Positions 41,599-51,416 are shown, counted from the stretch's first letter. The stretch is DNA of 64,000 nt from Anaerolineae bacterium (GCA_030432295.1 JAUIHI010000034.1:1-64000); one strand, 5' to 3'. Numbers and translations are program-made. Notes: a model not told the origin generated them from the letters alone.

Positions 41599-43932
41599 TC
41601 AATCGTTGTCTCTGTATAGCGGCAGCTCAAAGGTGAAGGTGGTTCCTCGCTCACTGCTGCGAACCCAAATGCGTCCGCCGTGGGCTTCGATAATGCGTCG
41701 CACATTGGCCAGCCCCAGCCCCGATCCTTTGGCGTCCAGGTTCGCGCCCCGGTAGTAGCGACTCCAGATGCTTTCAATCTCCTGGGGGGGGATGCCTATT
41801 CCTTCATCTGCAATCGAAACCTGTGCCAGGTTCGCTTGTTCCCCCACCGAAATGGTGATTTTCCCTCCGTTCCGGCTGTATTTGATGGCATTGCTGAGCA
41901 GGTTTTCAAAGACCTGCTCCATACGCGCCCCGTCCCCTTGCACGCGCACCCTGCGCTGGGTGGATACAACTTCGATCTCCAGCCCGGCCAGACGTGCGGC
42001 CATGCGTGCGTTGCGTGCTACGCTGGCGGCTATTTCATTCAAATCGGTGGGGACCTCTTGCAGCGGATGGGCTTCCACATTTTTGATAGTGAGAATTTCG
42101 GAGATAAGCTGGTTTACCGCATCTGTCCTTTCCTGAATCACCTCCAGGGCTTCGGCCTGCTCCGGGTTGATCTCCCCCATAGCACCTTCTGCCATCAACT
42201 CTGCATAGCCTCGAATAAAAGTCAGGGGTGCTTTCAGATCGTGGGTGATGTTCTGAATAAACTCGTCCCGCTGTTGATCCAACACCTGCATCCGTTCGTA
42301 GGTTTCCATCAATTCGACTGCTCGTTCTCGGCTGTGGGCCAGGGCCTGAGTTTTCTGAATGACCGAGCCTGCCAGATCGGCCATGGCGGACAGCAGTTGG
42401 CGGGTAGTGGGATCGCGCACCACGTGGTCTACACTGATGATTCCGATGGTCTGGGAGCCGACACGCAAAGGAATGTCGAGGAGTTGACGGGGGGTGGTGC
42501 TGGCGAATTGTTCGGCGATTGTGGCTGCGACGAGGGGGGGCTGAACGATCTCTACCCATTCTCCTTTGCCAATGGAACGGGCAAATGTGCCTTCGTGGAC
42601 TGTATAGGGGCGGCTGTTGAAGGCGTCAATCTCGGATGCACTCAGGTTATGCCCCGCAGCCAGATGCAGGGTGTCGTTTCCGGGCATGCGCAGAATAATG
42701 GCCCCGCGTAGCTCATCCATATCTTCTCCCCGGCGGATGACGGCTATCACCCGATCCAAAATAAAGCGCAGCGTATCTGACAATTCTTCAGAGCGATTGA
42801 GATGCGCACTCATTTCCGTCAACACCGAGACCTCGTCCAGCCGACGGCGGGTCTCTTCGAGCAGACGCAGGGTGTGGAGCGCGCTGGCTGTCTGGTTGCA
42901 AAGGAGTGCCACATTGTCCTGGGCTGTTTTGGGAAAAGCATCGGGGCGATAGCTTTTCAGTGTGACATAGCCAATGATTTCAGATTGGGCATCTGCGCGC
43001 AGGGGGACGAGGAGTACTGTACGCACCTCCTGAATATCGGGAAGAAGGCCAGGCTGCCATCGATTCTGGTTGCGGGTGTCTGCCAGATAGATGGGTTCGC
43101 GTTTATCTACAAGCTCTACCAGCAGTTCAAACTGACGCATATCCACTGGTTTGTGGTGCGCTTCCTCCGGATCTGTGTAGCCGTAGGCCGCGGCAATATA
43201 GCCCCGATGGGCCGATTCGGGCATCAGCAATGTGACTGAGCCAGCATCCAGGGGCAGCGTTTCAAGAAGCGTGTCGAGCAGAGCGGAAATAGCCTCGTCG
43301 CTGGTGTTGGTGTGCATCAAACGGTAGGAGAAGGCCAACTGGCTCTCGGCAAATTGGCGCTGTTGCCGCTCCGATTCAAACAGACGGGCTTTGACCAGTG
43401 TGGTGGATACCTGATGGGCAAAGAGTGTGACCACCTGCACTTGATCGGCGTCAAATTGATCGGGCAGAGAGTGATCGATAGTCAAGATACCTGTCACTCT
43501 CTCTTGGATGACGAGAGGGACAGCCATAAAGGAGCGGATATATTCAAAACCGGCCAGGGGCTTCCAGGCTTCCTGGTGGAGGTCTGGGGAAAGATAGGGA
43601 CCTTTTTCTCTTTCCACAAATTGCCAGATAAAATCATTTTCCCGCTGATAGTTTATCTGGCCGACTGTGGGCAATGCCGCACCCACGCCCGCCTGTGTGA
43701 TCAGCCGCTCTCCATCCACCAGATGAATGGCCGCGGTTTCATAGGGCACCAGATAGCGAAGCAGGGTCAGGATACGGCCCAGTAGTTTGTCGCTGTCGAA
43801 GGTATCCAGCAGTTCGGTGGAGAGTCGCAAGAGGGTTTCTGCCAGGGCGGGGGAGACATCGCCTGGGTTTGTCATCTTTGGTTGATTGTCTGAAAGTTTG
43901 CTCTTCGGATGATAGGGCTGGGGTGGATTCAT
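41599..43932 (-). CDS. GAF-domain sensor histidine kinase (orphan)
   Basis: A 777-aa soluble kinase. Three GAF-like domains (about residues 30-180, 205-365, 385-535), HisKA with the phospho-acceptor in FIQNITHDLKAPLTFIRGYA (about His557), then HATPase_c with N box LLSNAIKYS, G1 DEGIGIPP and G2 GSGLGLANV. There are no transmembrane helices, so it senses an intracellular signal or small ligand. No response-regulator gene is adjacent. Confidence 0.92.
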   Translation of the reverse strand: MNPPQPYHPKSKLSDNQPKMTNPGDVSPALAETLLRLSTELLDTFDSDKLLGRILTLLRYLVPYETAAIHLVDGERLITQAGVGAALPTVGQINYQRENDFIWQFVEREKGPYLSPDLHQEAWKPLAGFEYIRSFMAVPLVIQERVTGILTIDHSLPDQFDADQVQVVTLFAHQVSTTLVKARLFESERQQRQFAESQLAFSYRLMHTNTSDEAISALLDTLLETLPLDAGSVTLLMPESAHRGYIAAAYGYTDPEEAHHKPVDMRQFELLVELVDKREPIYLADTRNQNRWQPGLLPDIQEVRTVLLVPLRADAQSEIIGYVTLKSYRPDAFPKTAQDNVALLCNQTASALHTLRLLEETRRRLDEVSVLTEMSAHLNRSEELSDTLRFILDRVIAVIRRGEDMDELRGAIILRMPGNDTLHLAAGHNLSASEIDAFNSRPYTVHEGTFARSIGKGEWVEIVQPPLVAATIAEQFASTTPRQLLDIPLRVGSQTIGIISVDHVVRDPTTRQLLSAMADLAGSVIQKTQALAHSRERAVELMETYERMQVLDQQRDEFIQNITHDLKAPLTFIRGYAELMAEGAMGEINPEQAEALEVIQERTDAVNQLISEILTIKNVEAHPLQEVPTDLNEIAASVARNARMAARLAGLEIEVVSTQRRVRVQGDGARMEQVFENLLSNAIKYSRNGGKITISVGEQANLAQVSIADEGIGIPPQEIESIWSRYYRGANLDAKGSGLGLANVRRIIEAHGGRIWVRSSERGTTFTFELPLYRDND

Positions 43933-44048
43933 GGATAGATAGACGGCTGGACTGCATCAATAAAATTTTGACTCGCACGATCTCGAGCTAACTTCCGTAG
44001 TATAGCGTTTGTGTATCAAGCTGAATATGCTTGTTACTACGTATGAGT

Positions 44049-44100
44049 ATACAAGGAAGATTACAAATTGCATAACAAGGAAGATTACAGATTGCATAAT
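44049..44100. repeat. Tandem 26-bp direct repeat
   Basis: ACAAGGAAGATTACAAATTG... is followed immediately by a second copy, ACAAGGAAGATTACAGATTG..., both ending CATAA, between the kinase promoter region and the secA terminator. Confidence 0.75.
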
Positions 44101-44134
44101 AAAGGGGGGCGCACGAATGCGTCCCCCTTTATGA
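44101..44134 (-). terminator. Rho-independent terminator of secA
   Basis: On the minus strand GGGGGACGCA, loop TTCG, TGCGCCCCCC with one mismatch, followed by TTTATTATG. It lies 27 bases after the secA stop. Confidence 0.85.
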
Positions 44135-44160
44135 AACTATTTGCTGTTGACCGAATGTGA

Positions 44161-47100
44161 CTAGCCAGCAGGTGTAAGACTCTTGCGGCTGTCTTCCTTC
44201 ATATGACACTGCTTGTACTTTTTCCCGCTGCCACACCAGCAGGGATCGTTGCGCCCTGGCTTGTTGTTGACATTGCGCACGGTCTGCTGTTTGGGGACAG
44301 CACCGGAGGCGTCCCGGTTGGTGCGGATGTTGGCGGCAATCGGCTTTTGCACCACAGGCTCTCGGCGCTCCACACGCAGGGCCATCATATTTTTCACAAT
44401 ATCGCCCCGAATGTCCCCCATCAACTCCTGGTACATCTGGAATGCCTGGCGTTTGTAGGCCACCAGCGGGTCCACCTGGGCGATGGCCTGCAGGCCAATA
44501 CCCTCCCGCAGCCGGTCCAGGTCGGTCAGGTGGCGCACCCAGCGATGGTCCACCGAGTGGAGCATAATTTGCCGCTCAGCGTCGCGCATCACCGCCTCGC
44601 CGTACTCTTCCTCTTTGTGGGTGTAGAAGGCGAGGGCCAGTTCCACAGCCAGATCGGCGATTTCGTCGGCACTCAACCCTTCCCAGTCGCTGGTCTGGAA
44701 GGAATCGGGGAAGGGGAATACCACCCGCAGGGCCTGCACCATCTCGTCCAGTTGCCACTCTTCGTGGTGGGAGCTGGCCGTGTAATGGCGCACTACATCT
44801 TCCACCTCCTGCTCGATCATATCCATAATCGTCGTGCGCAAGGAGGGATCGAGCAGAATACGACGCCGCTCCGCGTAGATCGTCTCCCGTTGCTCATTGA
44901 CCACTTCGTCGTATTTGAGCACGTGCTTGCGAATGTCGAAGTTGTGGCCTTCCACACGGGTCTGGGCGTTTTCGATGGCTTTGCTGATCATCCCGGCTTC
45001 AATGGGGATGTCATCCTCCAGACCCAGCCGGTCCATAATGCCGGTGATGCGGTCGCCGCCAAAGCGTCGCACCAGTTCGTCCTCCAGGCTGAGGAAGAAG
45101 CGGCTGCTGCCCGGATCGCCCAGACGACCCGCACGGCCACGCAACTGATTGTCGATGCGCCGGGCTTCGTGGCGTTCTGTGCCCACCACATGCAGCCCAC
45201 CCGCGTTGATCACATTCTTTTGGTCCCGGCGGGTCTCGTCGTAGTTCTCTTTCAGCGCTTCGGCCCAGCGGGTCTGATACTCGTCGGTCGGGTTCTTGCC
45301 CTTTTTGAGCATATCCAGGCTGTGGTTCCAGGCCCGGGTGGGGATTTCGGTAAGTTCGATGCCTTCTTTGCGTAGCTGGTCCCGGGCCATGCCTTCGTAA
45401 TTGCCGCCCAGCAGAATGTCCACGCCACGACCGGCCATATTGGTGGCGATTGTGACCGAATTGGGCTGGCCTGCCTGGGCAATAATCGTCGCTTCCCGTT
45501 CGTGGTTTTTGGCGTTGAGGACTTCGTGCTTGATACCTCGACGTTCCAGCATTCCACTCACCAGCTCGCTGGTTTCGATAGCGACTGTACCCACCAGCAC
45601 CGGCTGGCCCTTCTTGTGTGCTTCTTCGATCTCTTCGATGACCGCCTTGAACTTGGATTTCTCTGTCTTGTAGACGATATCGGGGCGATCGTCTCGGATC
45701 ACCGGCTTGTAGGTGGGGATGGCGATTACGTCCAGATTGTAGATGCTCTGGAACTCTTCTTCTTCGGTCTTGGCCGTGCCTGTCATGCCCGACAGTTTGT
45801 CGTACATGCGGAAGAAGTTCTGGAAGGTAATCGTCGCCAGGGTCATGGACTCCTTTTTGACTTTCACCCCCTCTTTGGCTTCGATTGCCTGGTGCAGCCC
45901 TTCGCCGTAGCGCCGCCCTTCCATCAGCCGCCCGGTGAACTCATCCACAATCACCACTTCGTCCTGGCGCACAATATAGTCCCGGTCTCGGGTGTAGAGG
46001 GCTTTGGCCCGCAGCGCGTTGTCCAGATAGGGGAGCATCTCGAAGTTCTCGGCGTCGTAGAGATTCTCGATCCCCAGACGGGCCTCAATGCGGGCAATCC
46101 CCTCTTCGGTCAGGGTGGCCGTGCGTTCCTTTTCGTTGACTTCGTAGTCGTCGTCCAGGCGCAGGCTGCGTACCATTTCGGCAAAGCGCCGGTAGTAGTC
46201 GCTGCTGTCCTGGGATTCGCCGGAGATGATCAGCGGGGTGCGGGCTTCGTCGATGAGGATATTGTCCACCTCATCCACAATCGCGTAGTGGAGTTCCCGC
46301 TGGGAGCGCCGTTCTTTCTCCGTCACCATATTGTCGCGCAGATAGTCAAAGCCGAATTCGTTGTTGGTTCCGTAAAGAACGTCGGCCTGATAGGCTTCGG
46401 CTCGGGTGATGGGGCGCAGGGCTTGTAGCCGGTCATCCTCGGCGGGGAAGTCGGGATCGTAGACAAAGCTGCCTTTGTCCGGGCTGCCCGCGCTGTTCTG
46501 GATCACCGCTGCGTTCAGCCCCAGCAGCCGGTAGATGGGCCCCATCAGTTGCAGACCGACTTTGGAGAGATAGTCGTTGGGCGTGACTAGATGGACACCC
46601 CGACCGGTCAGTGCGTTGAGGTAGAGGGGCAGGGTGGCGACGAGCGTCTTGCCTTCACCTGTGCGCATCTCGGCGATCTTTCCCCGGTGCAGCACCATTC
46701 CACCGATCAACTGCACGTCGTAGTGGCGCATACCGGTGGTGCGTTTACTGGCAGCCCGCACCGCGGCAAAGGCTTCGGGCAAGATTTCGTCGAGGAGCGC
46801 GTTTTCCTGATCCAGCAACTGCTTGCGCAAGCGCTCGACTTCCAGACGGGCAAAGCGCTGCTCGTCGGTCCCCGCCACAGCCTCGTACTCTTCCTGGGCG
46901 TGGGCCAGCAGGCCGCGCACCTCTGCCGTGGCCTCTGTGATCTCCTGTTTGAACTCGTCGGTCATGGCCCGCAGTTCGTCGTTGCTCTTGTCCTCGAACT
47001 CTTTTTCCAGTTCGTTGATGCGGTCCACATTGGGCTGTAGCCGTTTGATTTCCTTGTCGTTGGGATCACCGACGATGGCGTTATAGATTCGTTTAATCAT
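44161..47100 (-). CDS. secA: Protein translocase ATPase SecA
   Basis: A 979-aa motor of the Sec pathway, acting at the SecYEG channel. GEGKT (about residues 148-152) is Walker A, VDEVDNILIDEARTPLIISG the DEAD-like motif II region, GTVAIETSELVS and TNMAGRGVDILLGGN the second RecA-fold motifs. The C-terminus has the zinc-binding SEC-C motif NDPCWCGSGKKYKQCH. Length is normal for Chloroflexota. It is monocistronic: its own terminator follows and a candidate promoter precedes it. Confidence 0.97.
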   Translation of the reverse strand: MIKRIYNAIVGDPNDKEIKRLQPNVDRINELEKEFEDKSNDELRAMTDEFKQEITEATAEVRGLLAHAQEEYEAVAGTDEQRFARLEVERLRKQLLDQENALLDEILPEAFAAVRAASKRTTGMRHYDVQLIGGMVLHRGKIAEMRTGEGKTLVATLPLYLNALTGRGVHLVTPNDYLSKVGLQLMGPIYRLLGLNAAVIQNSAGSPDKGSFVYDPDFPAEDDRLQALRPITRAEAYQADVLYGTNNEFGFDYLRDNMVTEKERRSQRELHYAIVDEVDNILIDEARTPLIISGESQDSSDYYRRFAEMVRSLRLDDDYEVNEKERTATLTEEGIARIEARLGIENLYDAENFEMLPYLDNALRAKALYTRDRDYIVRQDEVVIVDEFTGRLMEGRRYGEGLHQAIEAKEGVKVKKESMTLATITFQNFFRMYDKLSGMTGTAKTEEEEFQSIYNLDVIAIPTYKPVIRDDRPDIVYKTEKSKFKAVIEEIEEAHKKGQPVLVGTVAIETSELVSGMLERRGIKHEVLNAKNHEREATIIAQAGQPNSVTIATNMAGRGVDILLGGNYEGMARDQLRKEGIELTEIPTRAWNHSLDMLKKGKNPTDEYQTRWAEALKENYDETRRDQKNVINAGGLHVVGTERHEARRIDNQLRGRAGRLGDPGSSRFFLSLEDELVRRFGGDRITGIMDRLGLEDDIPIEAGMISKAIENAQTRVEGHNFDIRKHVLKYDEVVNEQRETIYAERRRILLDPSLRTTIMDMIEQEVEDVVRHYTASSHHEEWQLDEMVQALRVVFPFPDSFQTSDWEGLSADEIADLAVELALAFYTHKEEEYGEAVMRDAERQIMLHSVDHRWVRHLTDLDRLREGIGLQAIAQVDPLVAYKRQAFQMYQELMGDIRGDIVKNMMALRVERREPVVQKPIAANIRTNRDASGAVPKQQTVRNVNNKPGRNDPCWCGSGKKYKQCHMKEDSRKSLTPAG

Positions 47101-47191
47101 TGCCTGTCCTTATCATTGCAGAGGCGGGCGCAGCATTCCCGGCAAACCGGCGCGCGCCGAACCAATCAAATACACAGAATTGTCTGGCTCT

Positions 47192-47217
47192 ATTCTACCA
47201 CGAAACCGGGCAGTCAA
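47192..47217 (-). promoter_or_regulatory. Weak candidate promoter of secA
   Basis: On the minus strand TTGACT (47217-47212) and TAGAAT (47197-47192), but separated by only 14 bases, shorter than the usual 16-18. Confidence 0.3.
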
Positions 47218-47261
47218 TAGAAAGCCAACAGACAATCTTGATTTGGGGGGGGCAAAGCGCG

Positions 47262-47296
47262 AGAAGTCCGACTTTTTATGAGAAAGTCGGACTTCT
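47262..47296. repeat. Palindromic repeat family A, copy 4
   Basis: AGAAGTCCGACTTTTT / AGAAAGTCGGACTTCT, located just downstream of the ABC permease stop (47311). Confidence 0.85.
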
Positions 47297-47310
47297 GTCA
47301 CCCGCTACGC

Positions 47311-48033
47311 CTATTTGTACAGCCCACTCCGAAAACGGCGCAGCAACACCCAGACGATCCCCACTGCGTAGACCCCACCGACCAGCGCCACCCACAGATA
47401 GGATTCCCCGGCTACAGCCAGCCAGTAGGCTTTGGCCGACCAGAAAGTGGGGAAGATGCCCAGCAGCCATTGCCACGGCTCTGGCACAAACCAGGCGATC
47501 ATCGGGGCCAACAGCAGCACGCCCATCCCTTTCATCACCGCGACGCCCTCCACTTTGTTTTTGGCCAGAGAAGCCAGCAGCAGTGTGAAGATCGGCGCGC
47601 CCAGGGATGCCGAGAGTGCCACCACCACCAGCGCACCCATCGGCGGAACCTCAACGCCGATCAGTGGGACCAGCACCAAAATGCCCACCAGACTGATGAC
47701 CGTCGGTGTGATCACCCGGTAGAGTGCGTAGGTGGTGATGGGCATAGGCGTCACCAGCAGCGCGGTGAGGGTATTCTCGTCCCGCTCGTCCAGCAGTAGC
47801 AGCCCGATCAGACTGCCAGCCAGATCGGGCATAATAATCAGCCCGAAGAAACTGGCAATGAAAAGGTAGTAGGGCGTCAGATCAAAGGTATCCATCAGCC
47901 CGGCGGTGACCCACGGAATCAGCCAGCGCATAAGCACCCCCAGAATCAGCGGGTAGACCAGCAGAAATTGCATCAGCGAATCCCGGCGGATGTTGATGAC
48001 ATCGCCCCGGGAGAGGGTTGTGAGAGCGCTCAT
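47311..48033 (-). CDS. ABC-2 type exporter permease (second subunit)
   Basis: A 240-aa permease with six predicted helices; GLLLLDERDENTLTALLVTP is the conserved cytoplasmic ABC-2 motif. With the permease at 49081 and ATPase at 49782 it forms a two-permease exporter like the mycobacterial Rv2686c-Rv2688c (fluoroquinolone-export-type) set. It is separated from its partners by an SDR gene and a nested palindrome. Confidence 0.85.
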   Translation of the reverse strand: MSALTTLSRGDVINIRRDSLMQFLLVYPLILGVLMRWLIPWVTAGLMDTFDLTPYYLFIASFFGLIIMPDLAGSLIGLLLLDERDENTLTALLVTPMPITTYALYRVITPTVISLVGILVLVPLIGVEVPPMGALVVVALSASLGAPIFTLLLASLAKNKVEGVAVMKGMGVLLLAPMIAWFVPEPWQWLLGIFPTFWSAKAYWLAVAGESYLWVALVGGVYAVGIVWVLLRRFRSGLYK

Positions 48034-48055
48034 AGGGCAGAATCCTCTCGGCTAA

Positions 48056-48148
48056 ATACTCTGTAAACGAAGTTTTCGGCATCCCAGAAGTTCGACTTTT
48101 CCGAAAAGTCGAACTTCTAAACCCCCAGAAACTTCGTTTGCGGAGTAC
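48056..48148. repeat. Nested palindrome with family A copy 5 at its centre
   Basis: Outer arms TACTCTGTAAACGAAGTTTT and AAACTTCGTTTGCGGAGTA mirror each other (about 48057-48076, 48128-48147). The centre is a family A palindrome (48086-48118: AGAAGTTCGACTTTT / AAAAGTCGAACTTCT). It lies between the SDR and permease genes. Confidence 0.8.
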
Positions 48149-48164
48149 TATATACCCCGCACAA

Positions 48165-49076
48165 TCAGTGCGAAGCAGCGGGTGCGGTCAACGCTATATC
48201 CAGGAAATCCATCGTCCGCGCCATCACCTGTGCGATGTTTTCGGGATCAACGCTGTATTTGGATGAATTCACCGGTTGAAGTTTCTCATCAAAATAGACG
48301 CCGGTGATGGGGCTGAACTCGTCAGCGGTAGCCAGACGGGTATAGGTTTTCGCCATCTCTTCCGGCGACAGCGTTGCTTTCATCTTCAGCGAATAGAGAA
48401 AGCGGAGAAAACCGGGCAGGTTTGCATATTTGTCGATGTCCACCCGCACACTGGGCACCCGAATACAATTGGCTGTCACCCCTGTCCCCTTCAGCCGTTC
48501 TGCAAGCCAGTAGGTATACATAATCTGGGCTGTCTTTGACTGGTAGTAGGCTTTGGTGACGCTGAATTTCCCGCTCCGAAACTCCGGGTCTTCCAGATTT
48601 ACCTTCAGAAAGGGCATTGCCAGCAGACCCTTGGACGCTATCGTAATGACGCGTCCCTGGGAACTCTGGGCAAGCGAATCGAGCAAAAGCTCGGTCAAAA
48701 GCACCGGCCCCAAATGGTTGGTAGCCCAAATGCTCTCAACCCCCTCCGTCGTGAAGGCTATCTCTTTGTGGGTGATGTCAAAGATCGCCGCGTTCTGGAT
48801 CAGAACGTCCAATGCTTCATACTTGCTTTTGAAGCGGTCAGCCAGTGCTTTTATCGACGATTGCAGGGACATATCCACAATCATCAACTCCACTGCCGCG
48901 CTGCCACTCTTCTCTTTGATCTCTTGCAGCGCGGCCTCGCCTTTGCCAGGATTTCGACAGGCAATGATGACCCGATAGCCCTGCTCTGCAATCTGAATGG
49001 CAGACGCTTTGCCAATCCCGGAATTTGCGCCTGTAATCAGGCAAACTTTCTCGCGCATATTCTTCGCCTCATTCAT
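48165..49076 (-). CDS. Short-chain dehydrogenase/reductase (retinol-dehydrogenase-like)
   Basis: A 303-aa SDR. LITGANSGIGKAS is the NAD(P)-binding Gly motif, IIACRNPGKGE suggests NADP preference, LIQNAAIFD the NAG-like motif, and Ser/Tyr-x3-Lys (ITIASKG; YYQSK) complete the active site. The start is ATG 49076, four bases after the permease stop; an upstream in-frame ATG overlaps that gene. It sits between two permease subunits of one exporter, so it may modify the exported or countered compound. Confidence 0.88.
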   Translation of the reverse strand: MNEAKNMREKVCLITGANSGIGKASAIQIAEQGYRVIIACRNPGKGEAALQEIKEKSGSAAVELMIVDMSLQSSIKALADRFKSKYEALDVLIQNAAIFDITHKEIAFTTEGVESIWATNHLGPVLLTELLLDSLAQSSQGRVITIASKGLLAMPFLKVNLEDPEFRSGKFSVTKAYYQSKTAQIMYTYWLAERLKGTGVTANCIRVPSVRVDIDKYANLPGFLRFLYSLKMKATLSPEEMAKTYTRLATADEFSPITGVYFDEKLQPVNSSKYSVDPENIAQVMARTMDFLDIALTAPAASH

Positions 49077-49080
49077 ATTT

Positions 49081-49785
49081 TCACCCATTCCCCACCTGCC
49101 GGGCAATCACCCGCACGAATGTCTGCTCGGCCCAACGCCAGCCCACCAGAATCAGCGCGGCCAGATAGAGCAGCGCGTAGCCGATTTCCCAGAGGGGCAC
49201 GGCGCTGAAGGCAGCTTCCAACAGAATCATCCCCGGCTGGCTGGGGACCAGATAGAGCAGGGGGTTGTCCCAGATGCCCAGATAGCCGAGCAGAGGCAAC
49301 TGCATGACCAGCAGAAAGAAGACGCCCGGCACGAGAAATTCGTTGATGCCGTTGTAGCGGGCGGCCAGCACAAAGCCCAGCAGAGAAATGGGCACGGACA
49401 TCCCCACCACCGCCAGCAGATACCAGCCCCAGTTGATGGAGAAGCCGTAGACCACCAGCGTCACCACCGCGCCCACCAGCACGGAAAGGGCTGTCAACAC
49501 ACCGATTTTAGCGGTCAGATATTCCGCCACCCGCAGGGGCGTCACCACCAGCCCTTCCAACACCCGGTCGCCCTTTTCCAGATAGTAGAGCGCGGCCATA
49601 AAGAAGAAGCCAAAGATAGAAAGGTCCAGAAAGAGGACCGAAACCAGCACAGGTACAATCCCCGCGTCGGGGACCTGAAATAGCACTGCCGACCAGAGAA
49701 CTGTCACGAAAAGGGCCGCGTAGAAGATGTTCTGGCGGAACTGGACCAGGACCTCCCAGCGCAGGGCAGAGAGCAGCCTGTTCAT
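49081..49785 (-). CDS. ABC-2 type exporter permease (first subunit)
   Basis: A 234-aa permease beginning MNRLLSALRWEVLVQFRQNI, as in fluoroquinolone-export-type permeases, with about six helices and the cytoplasmic YYLEKGDRVLEGLVVTPLRV motif. It overlaps the ATPase gene by four bases (ATGA), so it is the direct partner of the ATPase. Confidence 0.87.
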   Translation of the reverse strand: MNRLLSALRWEVLVQFRQNIFYAALFVTVLWSAVLFQVPDAGIVPVLVSVLFLDLSIFGFFFMAALYYLEKGDRVLEGLVVTPLRVAEYLTAKIGVLTALSVLVGAVVTLVVYGFSINWGWYLLAVVGMSVPISLLGFVLAARYNGINEFLVPGVFFLLVMQLPLLGYLGIWDNPLLYLVPSQPGMILLEAAFSAVPLWEIGYALLYLAALILVGWRWAEQTFVRVIARQVGNG

Positions 49786-50639
49786 GCCAGCCTCCTGCCT
49801 GTTGTCTCGACGAAGATGTCTTCCAGCGTCGCTTCCTGGGTGTGGATGGTTTCGATCTTTTCCCGGCGCAGGAGTGCCGCGAAATCGGCGTTGTCCCCCA
49901 ATCCGTCAATGGGGAACTCGGCCTGCTGCAACGGGCCGCCGTCCGCGTGATATTCCACCCGGACCGTCCGTTTGCCGTAGCGCAATTTCAGGTTGCGGGG
50001 TGAATCGATGAGCGCGATTTTGCCGTCCACAATAAAGGCCACTCGGTCGCAGAGGTCATCAGCCACGTACATATCGTGGGTGGTCAGAAAGACAGTACGC
50101 CCGGCCTCCTTCTGCTCCCGGATAATCTGGCGGATATTGCGCCCGTTCACCGGGTCCAGGCCGGTGGTGGGTTCGTCCAGAAAGAGCAGCTCGGGCTGGT
50201 GGAGCAGGGCGCGCACAAAATTCAGCCGCATCTGCATCCCTTTGGAGTAGTTGCCCACCCGCAGGTTGGCGTCCTCCCCCAGCCCCACCAACTCCATCAG
50301 TGCCATCGGGTCGAGGGTCGGGCCGCTGTAGAAGGAGCGAAAGAGGTTGAGATTCTCCAGCCCGGTCAGTTTTCGGTAGTGGTTGGGCAGTTCGAAGGCC
50401 ACCCCCACCCGCTCGTAGTAGCTGTCGTTCCAACTGTTCAGGGGCTTGTCAAAGACGGAAATATCGCCCGCATAGCCCCGCAACAGTTTAATCAGAATCT
50501 TCTGGGTGGTGCTTTTGCCCGCGCCGCTCGGCCCCAGAAAACCGAAAATCTCGCCCTTCTCGATCCGAAAATCCACGCCCTGCACCGCGGCTTTGTCGCT
50601 GCCAGGGTAGGTGTAGGTGAGGTTGGAGACGGTTATCAT
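49782..50639 (-). CDS. ABC exporter ATP-binding protein
   Basis: A 285-aa ATPase with Walker A GPSGAGKSTT, signature YSKGMQMRLNFVRALLHQP, Walker B LLFLDEPTTGLDP and H-loop FLTTHDM. Closest in layout to the ATPase of two-permease drug exporters. The gene follows the GbsR/MarR-type regulator on the same strand after 136 bases, consistent with regulation by it. Confidence 0.9.
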   Translation of the reverse strand: MITVSNLTYTYPGSDKAAVQGVDFRIEKGEIFGFLGPSGAGKSTTQKILIKLLRGYAGDISVFDKPLNSWNDSYYERVGVAFELPNHYRKLTGLENLNLFRSFYSGPTLDPMALMELVGLGEDANLRVGNYSKGMQMRLNFVRALLHQPELLFLDEPTTGLDPVNGRNIRQIIREQKEAGRTVFLTTHDMYVADDLCDRVAFIVDGKIALIDSPRNLKLRYGKRTVRVEYHADGGPLQQAEFPIDGLGDNADFAALLRREKIETIHTQEATLEDIFVETTGRRLA

Positions 50640-50775
50640 TGGGTGTTGCTCCTGGTAAAAGTGTCAGTGATGCGTGCTGCGTATTCCGTTGTCGTGTAGA
50701 GGCAAGACAATCTCTCTTTATCATTCGCCATCTCAACTATCCATCCCACAACACCACTTACTTACGCAGCACGCA

Positions 50776-51237
50776 TCACGAAATCGTCTTCCGTTCTTCT
50801 TGCCAGCGCTCCATAATCTGCGGGAACTCCCGGGCGATGAAAGTGTAGAGGTCGTGCATCTCCTGCAAGCGCTGGCGACGCTCCGGGTCCGCGTCGGCCA
50901 GCAGAGCCAGCCCCCGATCCGCCATCTTGCGAAAGCCCGTGAACTGCTGGGAAGAACGTTCCATCGACGATGTCCACAGGTCCGGGACCAGCCGGTAGTA
51001 GTCCCGGCGCTCCCCTGGCAGGCTGACCCGTTCCAGCATTCCAAAGGTAATCAGCATCCGGGTGGTGGTGCTGATGGAACTTTTGCTGGTCTGGAGCGCG
51101 TCCACCAGCTCGTGCATCGTCTGGTGGGGTGGGTCACAGATGAGCAACCAGCCCAGAATGCGCCCGGCCATACGGGTCAGGCCGATCTGTTCGGCAAAGA
51201 GGCCAAAATCTTCGATGTATTGTTGGGTTGGGTTCAT
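50776..51237 (-). CDS. GbsR/MarR-family transcriptional regulator
   Basis: A 153-aa winged-helix protein. GLTRMAGRILGWLLICDPPH is the GbsR-type N-terminal helix pair, followed by the recognition region LVDALQTSKSSISTTTRMLI and a wing (ERVSLPGERRDYYRL). It probably represses or activates the exporter operon just downstream (starts at 50639). Preceded by GGTTGATT-type repeats (51238-51265). Confidence 0.85.
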   Translation of the reverse strand: MNPTQQYIEDFGLFAEQIGLTRMAGRILGWLLICDPPHQTMHELVDALQTSKSSISTTTRMLITFGMLERVSLPGERRDYYRLVPDLWTSSMERSSQQFTGFRKMADRGLALLADADPERRQRLQEMHDLYTFIAREFPQIMERWQEERKTIS

Positions 51238-51380
51238 TGGGTGGTTGGTTCATTGGGTGATTGGCGCTATTTGCTGTGCAGTATATTGTGTTCTGTTTGT
51301 TTTGTCAATACCGAACAAACGGGAATTTGTATTCCAACACAATTGGTCGCAAGATGCGGCCTTCCGCTATTGTACCCAAA

Positions 51381-51416
51381 TAAAAAGAGTGGGCGCATCC
51401 AAGATGCGCCCACTCT
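51381..51416 (-). terminator. Rho-independent terminator of the surface-protein gene
   Basis: On the minus strand AGAGTGGGCGCATC, TTG, GATGCGCCCACTCT followed by TTTTTATTT: a perfect 14-base stem plus U-run, 61 bases after the stop at 51477. Confidence 0.92.
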
